DNA from: Streptoalloteichus hindustanus
Lineage (GTDB): Bacteria > Actinomycetota > Actinomycetes > Mycobacteriales > Pseudonocardiaceae
Length of the DNA stretch: 64,000 nt
Assembly: GCF_900129375.1 (NCBI RefSeq)
Contig: NZ_FQVN01000008.1
Coordinates: 124,001 to 188,000 of the forward strand
Reading direction: 5' to 3'
Part shown: piece by piece, positions 1 to 8,145 of the stretch
Position numbering within the stretch: the first letter of the stretch is position 1
Layout: the number at the start of each line of letters is the position of its first letter
Notes under the pieces: generated by a model
What the model was told of the DNA's origin: nothing
What the model saw: the letters and a program-made list of their open reading frames with translations, nothing else
Databases searched by the model: none
Made by a program: the position numbers and the translations under genes

Positions 1-1
1 G

Positions 2-2125
2 CACGTCCGCGCGATGCTGGCCGGTCGGCTCGACGAGCACCTGGTCCGGCACGCCGGGCAGCACCCCGAGCGGACCTTCGACGACCTGAGCGCGCTGGAC
101 GCCGCCGTCGAGCTGTGCGTGCGCTGGGCCAGGGAGCTGGAGCGCTGGGTGCGCGCCCCGGCCCTGGCGAAGGTGGGGGCCGTGAAGGCCGACCTCTACC
201 GGGTCCGGCAGGTGCTCTCGGTGTTGGAGGAGAACGTCGAGCACCACTGGCTGGAGAGCGCGATCTCCCGACCGGTCACCGATCCCGCCCGGTTGTCGGA
301 GTGGATCGACGGCGCGGCGCGCGAAGCCGAACGCCGTCAGCACGCGCTCGCCGCGTCGGTGGGTGCGGCGCTGGACGCCGTTCTGGTCGGTGGTGGCGAG
401 GACTTCCAGCGTCGGCTGGTCGCGTTGGCTGACGCCCTGAGCGCCGAGTCGGAAGAACTGTCCACAGTGGACGAAAGTGGCGGGGTCGACGCGGTCGCGG
501 TGGTGCGGGAAGCGGTGCACCGCCTCGTCGACCGGCTGGCGGACGCCGCGCCCCCGCGCCGCGCGACCGAGCCGGTCATCGCGCGCCAGATCGACCCCGG
601 CTCCCGGCCGGAACTGGTCGGCCACGTGATGTTGGAGGAGGCCGAGCCGGCGCGCCGGCCGGAGGTGTTGGCGGGACTGGTGGTCCTCACCGTCCCCCTG
701 CGGATCGGCGAGGTGTCCAACGGCCGCATCGCGTTCCTGCGGGTCGCCAGCGACGCGGAGACGTCGCTGCCCTTCCGCGCGCTGCGGGGCGATGCCGACC
801 GGCTCACCCCCGAGGAGAAGCTGTGCGGCGTCGACATGGGCAACTTCGCCGCCTTCTGCTCGGGCGCCTGGCGGGCCAACGACTGGATGTGGGGCCGGCT
901 CGACGCCGTCACGAGCCTGGTCGCGCTGCTCACCGACCCCGACCGGCTGCGCAGGTTCCACAGTGGACGCGACGTGGACGACCTGCTCTCCGAGATCGCC
1001 ACGATCGCCACCAGTCCCCCCACGCCCGGCGAGCTGGGCGCCGTCGCCGTCAGCCGGGACGACGCGGACGAGTGGCGGCAGTTCCTCACGGAGCGGTGGG
1101 ACGAGCGCGTCGACGCGGTGCGCGCGGAGCTGGTCAACCTCCTCGCGGAGACCGGGCCCGCGCAACCGCCGGCGTTCCCGCTGACCGCGCTGCGCGCCGC
1201 GCTCGTCGAACGCCTGCACTGGGGCATCGCAGCCGTGGAGATCCCGTTCGTGCGGGAGCTGGTGTGCCGCACGGGCGACGACTCCGACCCGCCGCCGCAA
1301 CCGGTCCCGCCCGCTCCGGGCCGGCTCGTCGAGGACGTGGCGCGCTACGACGTCGGCCGGCAGAAGGTGCGTGACCTGGGGGAGACCCGGGTCACGCGGA
1401 TGGCCATGCGGCTGGGCATGGTGGCCTACCGCTCGCTGCGGCCGAGGAGCTCGCGGCCGGCCGCGCTCGGGATTCGCGCCACCATGACGGCGCTGCGGCC
1501 GTTGTGGCTGATGCTCCTGTTCGCGGTGGCCGCGCCGGAACGACTCCTGTTCACGCTGGGCCTGTCGGTCGGGACGTGGCTGTGCGCCCAGTGGTCCAGT
1601 GTGGACGGTGGGCGCACGTGGTCCCGGCTCCCGCTGGTGTCCGAGCTCGGGCAGACCCGGTGGGACGTGCCGCGAACACTTCTGGCGGTGGTCGCCGCCC
1701 TCTGCGTCGTCGTCTCGCTGTCCGCGAGTTGGTCGAGACTGACCCGCCGGCCACCCGCGCACTGCCCCCGGCGGCCGGTCGTGTTCCCGCTCCTGGCCGT
1801 GGTCCTCGTGGTCGGCGGATTCGTCGCGGCGCTGTTCGGCGTGCTGCTGGGCCCACTCGCGGTCACGTTGTCCGCGTTGCTCGCGACGTGGGTCGGGACG
1901 TTCTGGATGCGACCACTGGCGAGGCTGACGACCACGGTGCTGGCGGTCGTCTGCTACCTCGGCGGCGCGATGCTGTTCGCCGACCTGGGGCTGCCGATCG
2001 GGTGGTGGCTGGTCGCGGCGACGGCGGCGTCCTGGTACGTGGTCGCCGTGCTCACCGCCGTCGTCGACGTCCTGCCCAGGGTGCCGGGACGCGGCACCGC
2101 CCTCAGACCGACCGCGGCTCGCTGA
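2..2125 (+). CDS. Patatin-like protein, C-terminal part (DUF3376 and membrane region)
   Basis: The reading frame is open to the left edge, so the real start and probably a patatin-type lipid acyl hydrolase domain lie outside the window. Counting from the ATG at 14, residues about 265-300 hold a tryptophan-rich block (LCGVDMGNF, then WRANDWMWGRLD) that I recognise as typical of the DUF3376 region found behind the catalytic domain in actinobacterial patatin-like proteins. The last 200 residues (about 495-690) contain five or six hydrophobic segments, so the protein is likely membrane anchored. The 3' end overlaps the convergent Lrp-type gene by 23 bases. The family call rests on pattern memory, and enzymatic activity cannot be judged without the N-terminus. 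Confidence 0.6.
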   Translation, partial: HVRAMLAGRLDEHLVRHAGQHPERTFDDLSALDAAVELCVRWARELERWVRAPALAKVGAVKADLYRVRQVLSVLEENVEHHWLESAISRPVTDPARLSEWIDGAAREAERRQHALAASVGAALDAVLVGGGEDFQRRLVALADALSAESEELSTVDESGGVDAVAVVREAVHRLVDRLADAAPPRRATEPVIARQIDPGSRPELVGHVMLEEAEPARRPEVLAGLVVLTVPLRIGEVSNGRIAFLRVASDAETSLPFRALRGDADRLTPEEKLCGVDMGNFAAFCSGAWRANDWMWGRLDAVTSLVALLTDPDRLRRFHSGRDVDDLLSEIATIATSPPTPGELGAVAVSRDDADEWRQFLTERWDERVDAVRAELVNLLAETGPAQPPAFPLTALRAALVERLHWGIAAVEIPFVRELVCRTGDDSDPPPQPVPPAPGRLVEDVARYDVGRQKVRDLGETRVTRMAMRLGMVAYRSLRPRSSRPAALGIRATMTALRPLWLMLLFAVAAPERLLFTLGLSVGTWLCAQWSSVDGGRTWSRLPLVSELGQTRWDVPRTLLAVVAALCVVVSLSASWSRLTRRPPAHCPRRPVVFPLLAVVLVVGGFVAALFGVLLGPLAVTLSALLATWVGTFWMRPLARLTTTVLAVVCYLGGAMLFADLGLPIGWWLVAATAASWYVVAVLTAVVDVLPRVPGRGTALRPTAAR

Positions 2126-2570
2126 CCACCCGGGAGGGCAGCGGCGACGAGTAGACGACCGACGTCGTGATCGAGCCGAGCGCGGCGATCCGGCCGGCGA
2201 CCTCCTCCAGGTGGCGCATGTTCCGAGTGGCCACGGTCATGACGAAGCAGTCCTCACCGGTGACGTGGTGGCACTGGAGGATCTCCGGTGTGCGCTCCAG
2301 CTCGGTGTGCAGTCGGCGGTAGTTGCCGGAGGGATAGCGCAGCCGGACCACGGCCTGCACCCCGTACCCGACCCGCTCCAGGTCCACCTCGGCCCGGAAC
2401 GCCCTGATGACGCCCGCCTCCACCAGCCGGCGGACCCGGTCGGTGGCCGCCGTCGCGCCCAGGCCGACCCGGCGGCCCAGCTCGGAGTAGCTCAGCCGGC
2501 CGTCCTGCTGGAGCTCGGCGAGAATCCGCCAGTCGGTGCTGTCCAGGGGAAACGTGGAATCCGCTGTCAT
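2103..2570 (-). CDS. Lrp/AsnC-family transcriptional regulator
   Basis: 155 residues, the normal size for the family. An N-terminal winged helix-turn-helix (about residues 12-55, with LSYSELGRRVGLG as recognition region) binds DNA. The C-terminal RAM/ligand domain (about 65-145) normally binds an amino acid and drives oligomerisation. The gene is divergent from the rhodanese gene with a 93-bp gap, an arrangement in which such a regulator usually controls its neighbour. The ATG at 2570 starts directly at the conserved N-terminus. The ligand is unknown. Confidence 0.93.
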   Translation of the reverse strand: MTADSTFPLDSTDWRILAELQQDGRLSYSELGRRVGLGATAATDRVRRLVEAGVIRAFRAEVDLERVGYGVQAVVRLRYPSGNYRRLHTELERTPEILQCHHVTGEDCFVMTVATRNMRHLEEVAGRIAALGSITTSVVYSSPLPSRVVSEPRSV

Positions 2571-2663
2571 GCCCGCACACTACCGGGCATCTCCCACCAG
2601 AACGGCGCGTCTGGCGTGAGTATGCCCTGTAAGCTGGGCTTTTCACCGCATAGTTTCACGGTC

Positions 2664-3086
2664 ATGACGAACTTCCTCGCTGCCCCGACTGGCCTGGTCA
2701 CCGCCGGGACCGCCGATCCCGCCACCGCTGCCGCGCACTTCCGCCACCTGCTCTCCGTCGAGACGGACCCGGCGGACCTCAGGACGGACATGGAGGCCGG
2801 CCGGGGCGGCTTCGTGGTGCTCGACGTGCGCAGCCCCGAGCACTTCGCGGCCGGGCACGTCCCGGGCGCGACGAACCTCCCGGCCCGCGAGATCAACGCG
2901 ACGACGACCGCCTCCCTGCCCGGGGACGCGGTGCTCGTCGTCTACTGCTGGGGGCCGGGCTGCAACGGGGCCGACAAGGCGGCCCTGGCCCTGGCCGAGC
3001 TCGGGTTCCGGGTCAAGAAGCTCATCGGCGGCTTCTGGACCTGGCGCACCGACCGCCACCCGGTCGCCAAGGGCGAGGCAGCGTGA
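2664..3086 (+). CDS. Rhodanese-like sulfurtransferase
   Basis: 140 residues with one rhodanese domain: the LDVRSPEHFAAGHVPGA segment at 53-69 and an active-site loop starting at Cys95 (CWGPGCNGADK) with a second cysteine at 100. Such proteins carry a persulfide on the loop cysteine and pass sulfur to an acceptor. The CWGPGCN-type loop is longer than in thiosulfate sulfurtransferases and is, as far as I know, the form commonly found beside Lrp-family genes. The ATG at 2664 was chosen because family similarity begins close to it; the frame stays open further upstream but overlaps the divergent regulator. Substrate not determinable. Confidence 0.88.
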   Translation: MTNFLAAPTGLVTAGTADPATAAAHFRHLLSVETDPADLRTDMEAGRGGFVVLDVRSPEHFAAGHVPGATNLPAREINATTTASLPGDAVLVVYCWGPGCNGADKAALALAELGFRVKKLIGGFWTWRTDRHPVAKGEAA

Positions 3087-3121
3087 GCCGCCACCGCTGA
3101 TCGATGTCACGAGGGGCGACG

Positions 3122-3403
3122 ATGGGGCAACATGTTGTGGTGCGACCCGGTGAGATCATGCACATCTGGGGTTCACCGATTGTTCAAACCGGGACCGCTC
3201 GGGTCAGGCTGCTGGACATGGCCAACCCCGACCATCCCGGGGGCGCGCTCCGGCGCGCCCTGCGACTGTTCCCCCGTCGCCGTCCCGACGACCTGCTGGA
3301 GCGCAGCCTGCGCCCCTGCGGCGGCTGCGGCGAGCAGGTGCACGTGTTCGCCGAGATCTGCCGACACTGCGGCCACACCCTGGACCTGGTCGCCGCCGTC
3401 TGA
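3122..3403 (+). CDS. Small zinc-ribbon protein
   Basis: 93 residues with four cysteines as CxxC pairs at 66/69 and 80/83 (CGGCG and CRHCG), a typical structural zinc ribbon, preceded by an Arg-rich stretch. The ATG at 3122 has GAGGGG nine bases upstream; an ATG at 3218 would give 61 residues that still contain the whole ribbon, so the start is uncertain. The function is unknown: such ribbons occur in nucleic-acid-binding and membrane-associated proteins. It follows the rhodanese gene by 35 bases and may be cotranscribed. Confidence 0.6.
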   Translation: MGQHVVVRPGEIMHIWGSPIVQTGTARVRLLDMANPDHPGGALRRALRLFPRRRPDDLLERSLRPCGGCGEQVHVFAEICRHCGHTLDLVAAV

Positions 3404-3846
3404 CGGCCCCACCGCCTCGCCGTCGTCGTGGGCTCCCCCGTCCCCGCGACGACGGCGACCCCGGCCCGCGTTCTGGCTGGCGCTGAGCTTCTTTGGCCTG
3501 ATCCGCCTTCATGTCGGGCTGCGGGAAAGAGCACCTTCCGCGTCTCAGCGCAACAAGGAATGATCCGTACGGCTTAGCCCGCGCGCTGTCGTCAAAAGCG
3601 CCTCAACGGGCTGTATCTGTCTTGTTCTCCGAGAAACTCTCGTGCGATCACACCAACGGTGGATGCCCTTCCCTCCCTCCCCTTCGCCTAGCATCGCCTG
3701 GGCATCAAAGGGGGATGCCCTTACGGGGTGGGCGGAAGAGGGGGTCAGAAACGACGCGGCTCGTCGCGGGCAGTTGATGTCTATTTGTTGTTTCCGCGAA
3801 TTCCGCCTGTTGGTCGTTGTTGTCTCGTGTGAGGAGTCGTGAACGA
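3404..3846. other. 443-bp gap, lower GC, upstream of the secreted crystallin-like gene
   Basis: No convincing gene. GC content drops from about 3,540 on. GGATGCCC occurs at 3661 and again at 3713; the inverted partner GGGCATC at 3699-3705 can pair with GATGCCC at 3714-3720 or with the earlier copy, so two alternative hairpins are possible. This is probably the promoter/leader of the gene at 3847. Confidence 0.5.
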
Positions 3847-4365
3847 ATGGTTCGCAAAGTTTTAACCGCGGTGACGGTGGGGCTTACCGCGTTGTCCTTC
3901 GCGCCTGCCGCTGTCGCCGCACCGTCCGAAGCGGTGACCGAGTACTGCGCGGTGATCGTGAGCAAGGAACGCGACGAGCACGGGTTCTCGAAGGAACTGG
4001 CGAAGAGCTGCTCGCCTGTTTCGGTCGAGGACGCACTTGTCAAGGCGTCGGCGTCTGGCGGAGGCCGGTTCTCCGTGCCAGAGCTCGCTGGCACCCTCCT
4101 GCTGAATCAGTTCAAGGACGTCAACTACGGTGGCGGGGTCATTCACACGTACTATGGTGGGGGCGGTCCTTGCGACACGATGGGATACTATCTTCGAAAC
4201 ACTGTCTCTGTGTCGAAGAACGTGTCCTCCATGATTGGTTACAACAACTGCAACCGCGTGAGAGTTCACGACTGGGATGAGAACAGCTACCAGTTCGATC
4301 TTCCTGTCGCGCACATGGGGCGCTTTAACGACAACGTGAACGGCCTGCGAGTGTTCCACATGTGA
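3847..4365 (+). CDS. Secreted beta/gamma-crystallin or I36-inhibitor-like protein
   Basis: 172 residues. Residues 1-25 are a Sec signal peptide (MVRK, then a hydrophobic run ending AVAA). The mature part has four cysteines (34, 55, 109, 135). Residues 88-172 contain FKDVNYGGG, then NVSSMIGYNN and NVNGLRVF, the spacing of a beta/gamma-crystallin-like Greek-key domain as in peptidase-inhibitor family I36 proteins. GAGGAG at 3831 supports the ATG at 3847. GC content and codon use are clearly less extreme than in the neighbours, suggesting transfer or relaxed selection. The family call is by pattern only; the function could be protease inhibition, Ca2+ binding or an extracellular structural role. 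Confidence 0.65.
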   Translation: MVRKVLTAVTVGLTALSFAPAAVAAPSEAVTEYCAVIVSKERDEHGFSKELAKSCSPVSVEDALVKASASGGGRFSVPELAGTLLLNQFKDVNYGGGVIHTYYGGGGPCDTMGYYLRNTVSVSKNVSSMIGYNNCNRVRVHDWDENSYQFDLPVAHMGRFNDNVNGLRVFHM

Positions 4366-4442
4366 GCGGGGTTGGCAGGGTCTTCCGTGAGAGTGGTCAG
4401 GTGGTCCCGTCGCCGGCATGGCGGGACCACCCCCTCGGTCGG

Positions 4443-5045
4443 CTAGAGGCGTGCCACGGCCAGTCCGAGGTCCGCGCAGGTCTGCTCGTCGCCGGGAAAG
4501 ACTCCCACGGCACCGCTCTCGACGTCCTCGGAGCGGGAGGACAGCACGCAGGCGACCAGATCGGGCACGTCGTGGGCCTCGCCGGCTGGTTTCGCTGGGC
4601 GCCATTCGTAGATGTTGTCCCGCCAAGCGATGCGGCACAGTTCCACGATATGGGCGGCGGTGTCTCCTCGTCCGGTTTCCGTTCTTCCACTGATACTCGT
4701 CGGCACGTGCTGGTTGATTTCCTTGCTGGTGAGGTCCGCGGACTTGTAGCAGTAGGCCGGGTCGCGAACGGTGGGGGCTTCGGTCCATATCGGGGCCTTC
4801 GGGGCGCTCTGGGTTCCTCCCGGGTGGGCCGGCGTGATCTGGCCGGACGAGGGAAGGCCCCGCGCCATGGTGAAGGTGACACCGGCCACCGCGACCGCGA
4901 CCACCACAGCGGCGGCGGCCAGGGGAAACAGTTTCGCTCGGCGCGCCGAACGCCTGCCGGCCGCCTCGATCTTGTCGAAGTCCAGGTTCAGCGGCGGCTC
5001 GTCGTCGCCGAGTGCGCGTGTGAAGAACTGCTTGTCGAGAGTCAT
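4443..5045 (-). CDS. Membrane protein paired with SigE-family sigma factor (anti-sigma-like)
   Basis: 200 residues: cytoplasmic N-terminus of about 38 residues, one transmembrane helix at 39-60, and an extracytoplasmic domain with several cysteines. Its ATG overlaps the stop codon of the sigma-factor gene (ATGA at 5042-5045), so translation is coupled. This layout is standard for the membrane partner of SigE-family ECF sigma factors. There is no zinc-binding anti-sigma motif (HxxxCxxC), so direct anti-sigma activity is inferred from position only. Confidence 0.65.
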   Translation of the reverse strand: MTLDKQFFTRALGDDEPPLNLDFDKIEAAGRRSARRAKLFPLAAAAVVVAVAVAGVTFTMARGLPSSGQITPAHPGGTQSAPKAPIWTEAPTVRDPAYCYKSADLTSKEINQHVPTSISGRTETGRGDTAAHIVELCRIAWRDNIYEWRPAKPAGEAHDVPDLVACVLSSRSEDVESGAVGVFPGDEQTCADLGLAVARL

Positions 5046-5560
5046 GGGGTGGTTACCTCGTCTTCCTCGTTCGACATGCGGCCGGAGCTGTCGGACAGGA
5101 ACGACCGGAGCGCCTCCAGGCCGCGCGCGGTCTGCGACTTCACCGTTCCCTCGGTCACTCCGAGTGTTTTCGCGGTCTCTGCGACCGTCAGGTCGCTGTA
5201 GAACCGCAACACCAGTACCGCTCTCTGGCGCTGTGGCACTTGTCGTAGCGCGGCTCGCACATCCAGCGTGTCGTCCGGTGTCGACGTGACACGGGCAGAA
5301 TCGGGAGGTTCGCCCAGAACTTCGGTGTGGCGGTAGGCGCGCCGCGACTCGTCAATGGCCAGCCGGGAGATGACGGTGTGCATGTAGGCGTCGACGGTGT
5401 CGACCCGGATGCGGCGCCACTGCTTGTAGAGACGCACGAGTGCCACCTGGACGATGTCCTCGGCTCTCGCCCAGTCGCCTCCGCACATCAGGAACGCCAG
5501 ACGTCGCCAAGCCGCTGCGCGCTCGCGGGCGAGCCGGGTGAAAGTGGGTAAATCATCCAT
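5042..5560 (-). CDS. RNA polymerase sigma factor, SigE/ECF family
   Basis: 172 residues, normal for SigE-family ECF factors. Region 2 lies at about 20-50 (GDWARAEDIVQVALVRLYKQ) and region 4 at about 105-155 (LRQVPQRQRAVLVLRF, TVAETAKTLGVTEGTVKS). The ATG at 5560 begins the conserved N-terminus; GAGGGG lies about 12 bases upstream. It is translationally coupled to the membrane protein downstream. A perfect palindrome CCCGTATACGGG (5588-5599) lies 28 bases upstream of the start and could be part of its control region. Target genes are not evident. Confidence 0.9.
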   Translation of the reverse strand: MDDLPTFTRLARERAAAWRRLAFLMCGGDWARAEDIVQVALVRLYKQWRRIRVDTVDAYMHTVISRLAIDESRRAYRHTEVLGEPPDSARVTSTPDDTLDVRAALRQVPQRQRAVLVLRFYSDLTVAETAKTLGVTEGTVKSQTARGLEALRSFLSDSSGRMSNEEDEVTTP

Positions 5561-5587
5561 CAACGCACGCCCCTCTTTCGGATCTCC

Positions 5588-5599
5588 CCCGTATACGGG
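5588..5599. promoter_or_regulatory. Palindrome CCCGTATACGGG before the sigma-factor gene
   Basis: Twelve-base perfect inverted repeat in the divergent gap between the sigma-factor gene and the acyl-CoA dehydrogenase gene, close to the sigma-factor start. It could be an operator or overlap a promoter; no matching regulator is identified. Confidence 0.35.
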
Positions 5600-5831
5600 T
5601 CGGGCGCCTCTGGGGGTTGCACGGCTCGCGCGGTGAGTCGCGGGCCACGGGGGAGCCGAGTCGGAGTGACCCGAGCACGGGGGGAAGGGGGCGGTGGCCC
5701 GGTTGGGCGTGAGCTGCGCCGCACCTGGGGCAGGGCCTTCCGTCTGGCTGGGGCAGGCTCGATACTCGCCGGTAACCTCCGCGCCGGGGCGGTGCCTCCC
5801 CGGTCCGCGACATGACGAAAGGGGAGCGCGC

Positions 5832-7028
5832 ATGGCTCGGCTCGCCCAGACCGCCGGTCTCACCGACGTCCAGCAGGAGATCCTCTCGACGGTCCGCGAC
5901 TTCGTCGAGAAGGAGGTCATCCCGCACGCCCAGGCGCTGGAGCACGAGGACGCCTATCCCGCCGACATCGTCGAGGGCATGAAGGAGATGGGGCTGTTCG
6001 GCCTCACCATCCCCGAGGAGCACGGCGGCCTCGGCGAGTCGTTGCTCACCTACGCGCTCGTGGTGGAGGAGATCGCGCGCGGCTGGATGAGCGTCTCCGG
6101 TGTGATCAACACCCACTTCATCACCGCGTACATGATCTCCCGGCACGGCACCGAGGAGCAGCGCCGGCACTTCCTGCCGCGCATGGCCACCGGCGAGGTG
6201 CGGGGCGCGTTCTCGATGTCCGAGCCGGACCTCGGCTCCGACGTCGCGGCGATCAAGACGCGGGCGCGGCGCGACGGCGACGACTACGTCATCGACGGCC
6301 AGAAGATGTGGCTCACCAACGGCGGCACGTCCAACCTGGTCGCGCTGCTGGTGCGCACCGACGAGGGCGCGGAGAAGCCGCACGAGAACCTGACGACCTT
6401 CCTGGTGGAGAAGCCCGAGGGCTACGGCGAGGTCGCGCCGGGCCTCACGGTGCCCGGCAAGCTCCCCAAGATGGGGTACAAGGGCGTCGACACCACCGAG
6501 CTGGTGCTCGACGGCCACCGCGTGCGCGCCGACCAGGTCCTCGGCGGCGTCCCCGGGCGCGGCTTCCGGCACATGATGGACGGCGTCGAGGTGGGCCGGG
6601 TCAACGTCGCGGCCCGCGCCTGCGGCATCGCGATCCGCGCGTTCGAGCTGGCCGTGGCCTACGCCCAGCAGCGGAGGACCTTCGGCAAGGCGATCGCCGA
6701 GCACCAGGCCGTGGCGTTCAAGTTGGCGGAGATGGCCACCAAGGTCGAGGCCGCGCACCTGATGATGGTCAACGCCGCCCGGCTCAAGGACTCCGGCCAG
6801 CGCAACGACGTCGAGGCCGGCATGGCCAAGCTGATCGCGTCCGAGTACTGCGCGGAGGTGACGCAGGACGCGTTCCGCATCCACGGCGGCTACGGCTACT
6901 CCAAGGAGTACGAGATCGAGCGGCTCATGCGCGAGGCGCCGTTCCTGCTCATCGGCGAGGGCACCAGCGAGATCCAGAAGATGATCATCAGCAGGGGGCT
7001 GCTCCGGGAGTACCGCCAGCGGGGCTGA
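5832..7028 (+). CDS. Acyl-CoA dehydrogenase
   Basis: 398 residues, full length for the family. It oxidises acyl-CoA to 2-enoyl-CoA with FAD, passing electrons to ETF. Visible blocks: N-terminal helical domain (GLFGLTIPEEHGGLG, about 50-65), the FAD/substrate signature AFSMSEPDLGSDVAAIKT at about 130-147, WLTNGG at about 160, and the C-terminal block QDAFRIHGGYGYSKEYEIER with RLMREAP and GTSEIQ. In that block the residue after GYGY is Ser; the catalytic Glu is probably the one in GEGTSEIQ. AAGGGGAG precedes the ATG at 5832. A strong hairpin at 7119 ends the transcript. The acyl substrate cannot be named. Confidence 0.95.
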   Translation: MARLAQTAGLTDVQQEILSTVRDFVEKEVIPHAQALEHEDAYPADIVEGMKEMGLFGLTIPEEHGGLGESLLTYALVVEEIARGWMSVSGVINTHFITAYMISRHGTEEQRRHFLPRMATGEVRGAFSMSEPDLGSDVAAIKTRARRDGDDYVIDGQKMWLTNGGTSNLVALLVRTDEGAEKPHENLTTFLVEKPEGYGEVAPGLTVPGKLPKMGYKGVDTTELVLDGHRVRADQVLGGVPGRGFRHMMDGVEVGRVNVAARACGIAIRAFELAVAYAQQRRTFGKAIAEHQAVAFKLAEMATKVEAAHLMMVNAARLKDSGQRNDVEAGMAKLIASEYCAEVTQDAFRIHGGYGYSKEYEIERLMREAPFLLIGEGTSEIQKMIISRGLLREYRQRG

Positions 7029-7034
7029 CCCCGT

Positions 7035-7062
7035 TGCCGGAACACCGCTGCCGGAACACCGC
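7035..7062 (+). repeat. Perfect 14-bp tandem duplication
   Basis: TGCCGGAACACCGC occurs twice back to back just after the acyl-CoA dehydrogenase stop codon. No function is apparent; probably a replication-slippage product. Confidence 0.9.
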
Positions 7063-7118
7063 TGACTGGGCCCGGTGAACCGATCTCCGGCCCGTCCCCC
7101 GACCGGACCGGAACGCAC

Positions 7119-7149
7119 GGCGCGGGCGCGGGAGAACCGCGCCCGCGCC
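7119..7149 (+). terminator. Hairpin terminator after acyl-CoA dehydrogenase
   Basis: Perfect 13-bp stem (GGCGCGGGCGCGG with CCGCGCCCGCGCC) and a 5-base loop. There is no U-run, as is common in high-GC actinobacteria. The rest of the 310-bp gap 7029-7339 holds only the 14-bp duplication and an AT-richer stretch near 7170-7205 that may be the promoter of the next gene. Confidence 0.7.
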
Positions 7150-7339
7150 GGCGCGTCGCGACCCGTCACCCGGCATTTGATTGACCGAACACGGTCGCGG
7201 TTAGTGGTCACCCCACCGGGGAAACCACCCGCCGCGGCCGGGTCGAAACCGACACGCCGGGTCATTCCTCCGCGAATTGGGCCTGCCCCCGGGGGAGATC
7301 GTTGGCAGGATGGGGGCAGTTGCCGCGGAGGTGATGGAA

Positions 7340-7876
7340 GTGTCGAGCCCGTTCTCCGGCCCGGACCGCCCGTCGGGTGGTCCGCCGCGCCTGCCGACGC
7401 CGCCCTCGGGCTGGCCGATCGGCTCCTACTCCCGGTACGAGGAGGCGCAGCGGGCGGTCGACCACCTCGCCGACAACGACTTCCCCGTGCAGGACGTGAC
7501 GATCGTCGGCGTCGACCTGATGCTGGTCGAGCGGGTCACCGGCCGGCTCACCTGGGGCCGCGTCCTCGGCACCGGCGCCGCCTCCGGCGCGTGGTTCGGC
7601 CTGTTCGTCGGCGTGCTGCTCAGCCTGTTCAGCTCCGGTCCCGGCCCGGCCTTCGGGCCGATCCTGGTCGGCCTGGTGACCGGTGTCGTGTTCGGCATCG
7701 TCTTCGCCGCGGCGGGGTACGCGTCCGCTCGTGGTGTGCGTGACTTCAGCTCGGCCAGCCAGCTCGTCGCCGGCCGCTACGACGTGCTCTGCCAGCCGAG
7801 GAACGCCGAGCGCGGGCGCGACATGCTCGCCAGGCTGGCCATGCGTCCCCCGTCCGAGGGTGGAACCGCCGACTGA
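7340..7876 (+). CDS. General stress protein 17M-like membrane protein
   Basis: 178 residues from the GTG at 7340, which has GGAGG eight bases upstream; an ATG two codons earlier sits too close to that site. An N-terminal YflT/GSP17M-type domain (WPIGSYSRYEEAQRAVDHLA, then VQDVTIVGVDL) is followed by two hydrophobic segments (about 78-105 and 110-135, rich in Gly/Ala/Phe) and a cytoplasmic tail. Such proteins are widespread in actinobacteria and linked to general stress by their domain name only; the biochemical role is unknown. Confidence 0.75.
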   Translation: MSSPFSGPDRPSGGPPRLPTPPSGWPIGSYSRYEEAQRAVDHLADNDFPVQDVTIVGVDLMLVERVTGRLTWGRVLGTGAASGAWFGLFVGVLLSLFSSGPGPAFGPILVGLVTGVVFGIVFAAAGYASARGVRDFSSASQLVAGRYDVLCQPRNAERGRDMLARLAMRPPSEGGTAD

Positions 7877-8145
7877 CCCGCGGCGGGCCGGTCCCGTCCG
7901 CCACCCGTCCGCCGCGCGTCGTGACCGGATCGCGACGGCGCGTGGCGTGATCGTTGTCGGAACCGGTTGCGGGAGCTGATCAAGCCGCCTAGGTTCGGGC
8001 CACTGGCGGGTGACGTGTGCGCCGTCACACCAGAGGGCCCGCCACGTCCACGGCGCACGATGACGTGCCGGTTCGCGCGAGCGTCGTCCGGGCCGGCCGC
8101 ACGCTGCCCGACGGCCTCCGCGCCACCCGGTGGAAGGAGGAGGCC

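Noticed and set aside
337-1272. Long minus-strand frame opposite the patatin-like gene
   Set aside because: Ser/Arg/Ala-rich product typical of antisense frames in high-GC genes; the plus-strand frame has the recognisable DUF3376 block.
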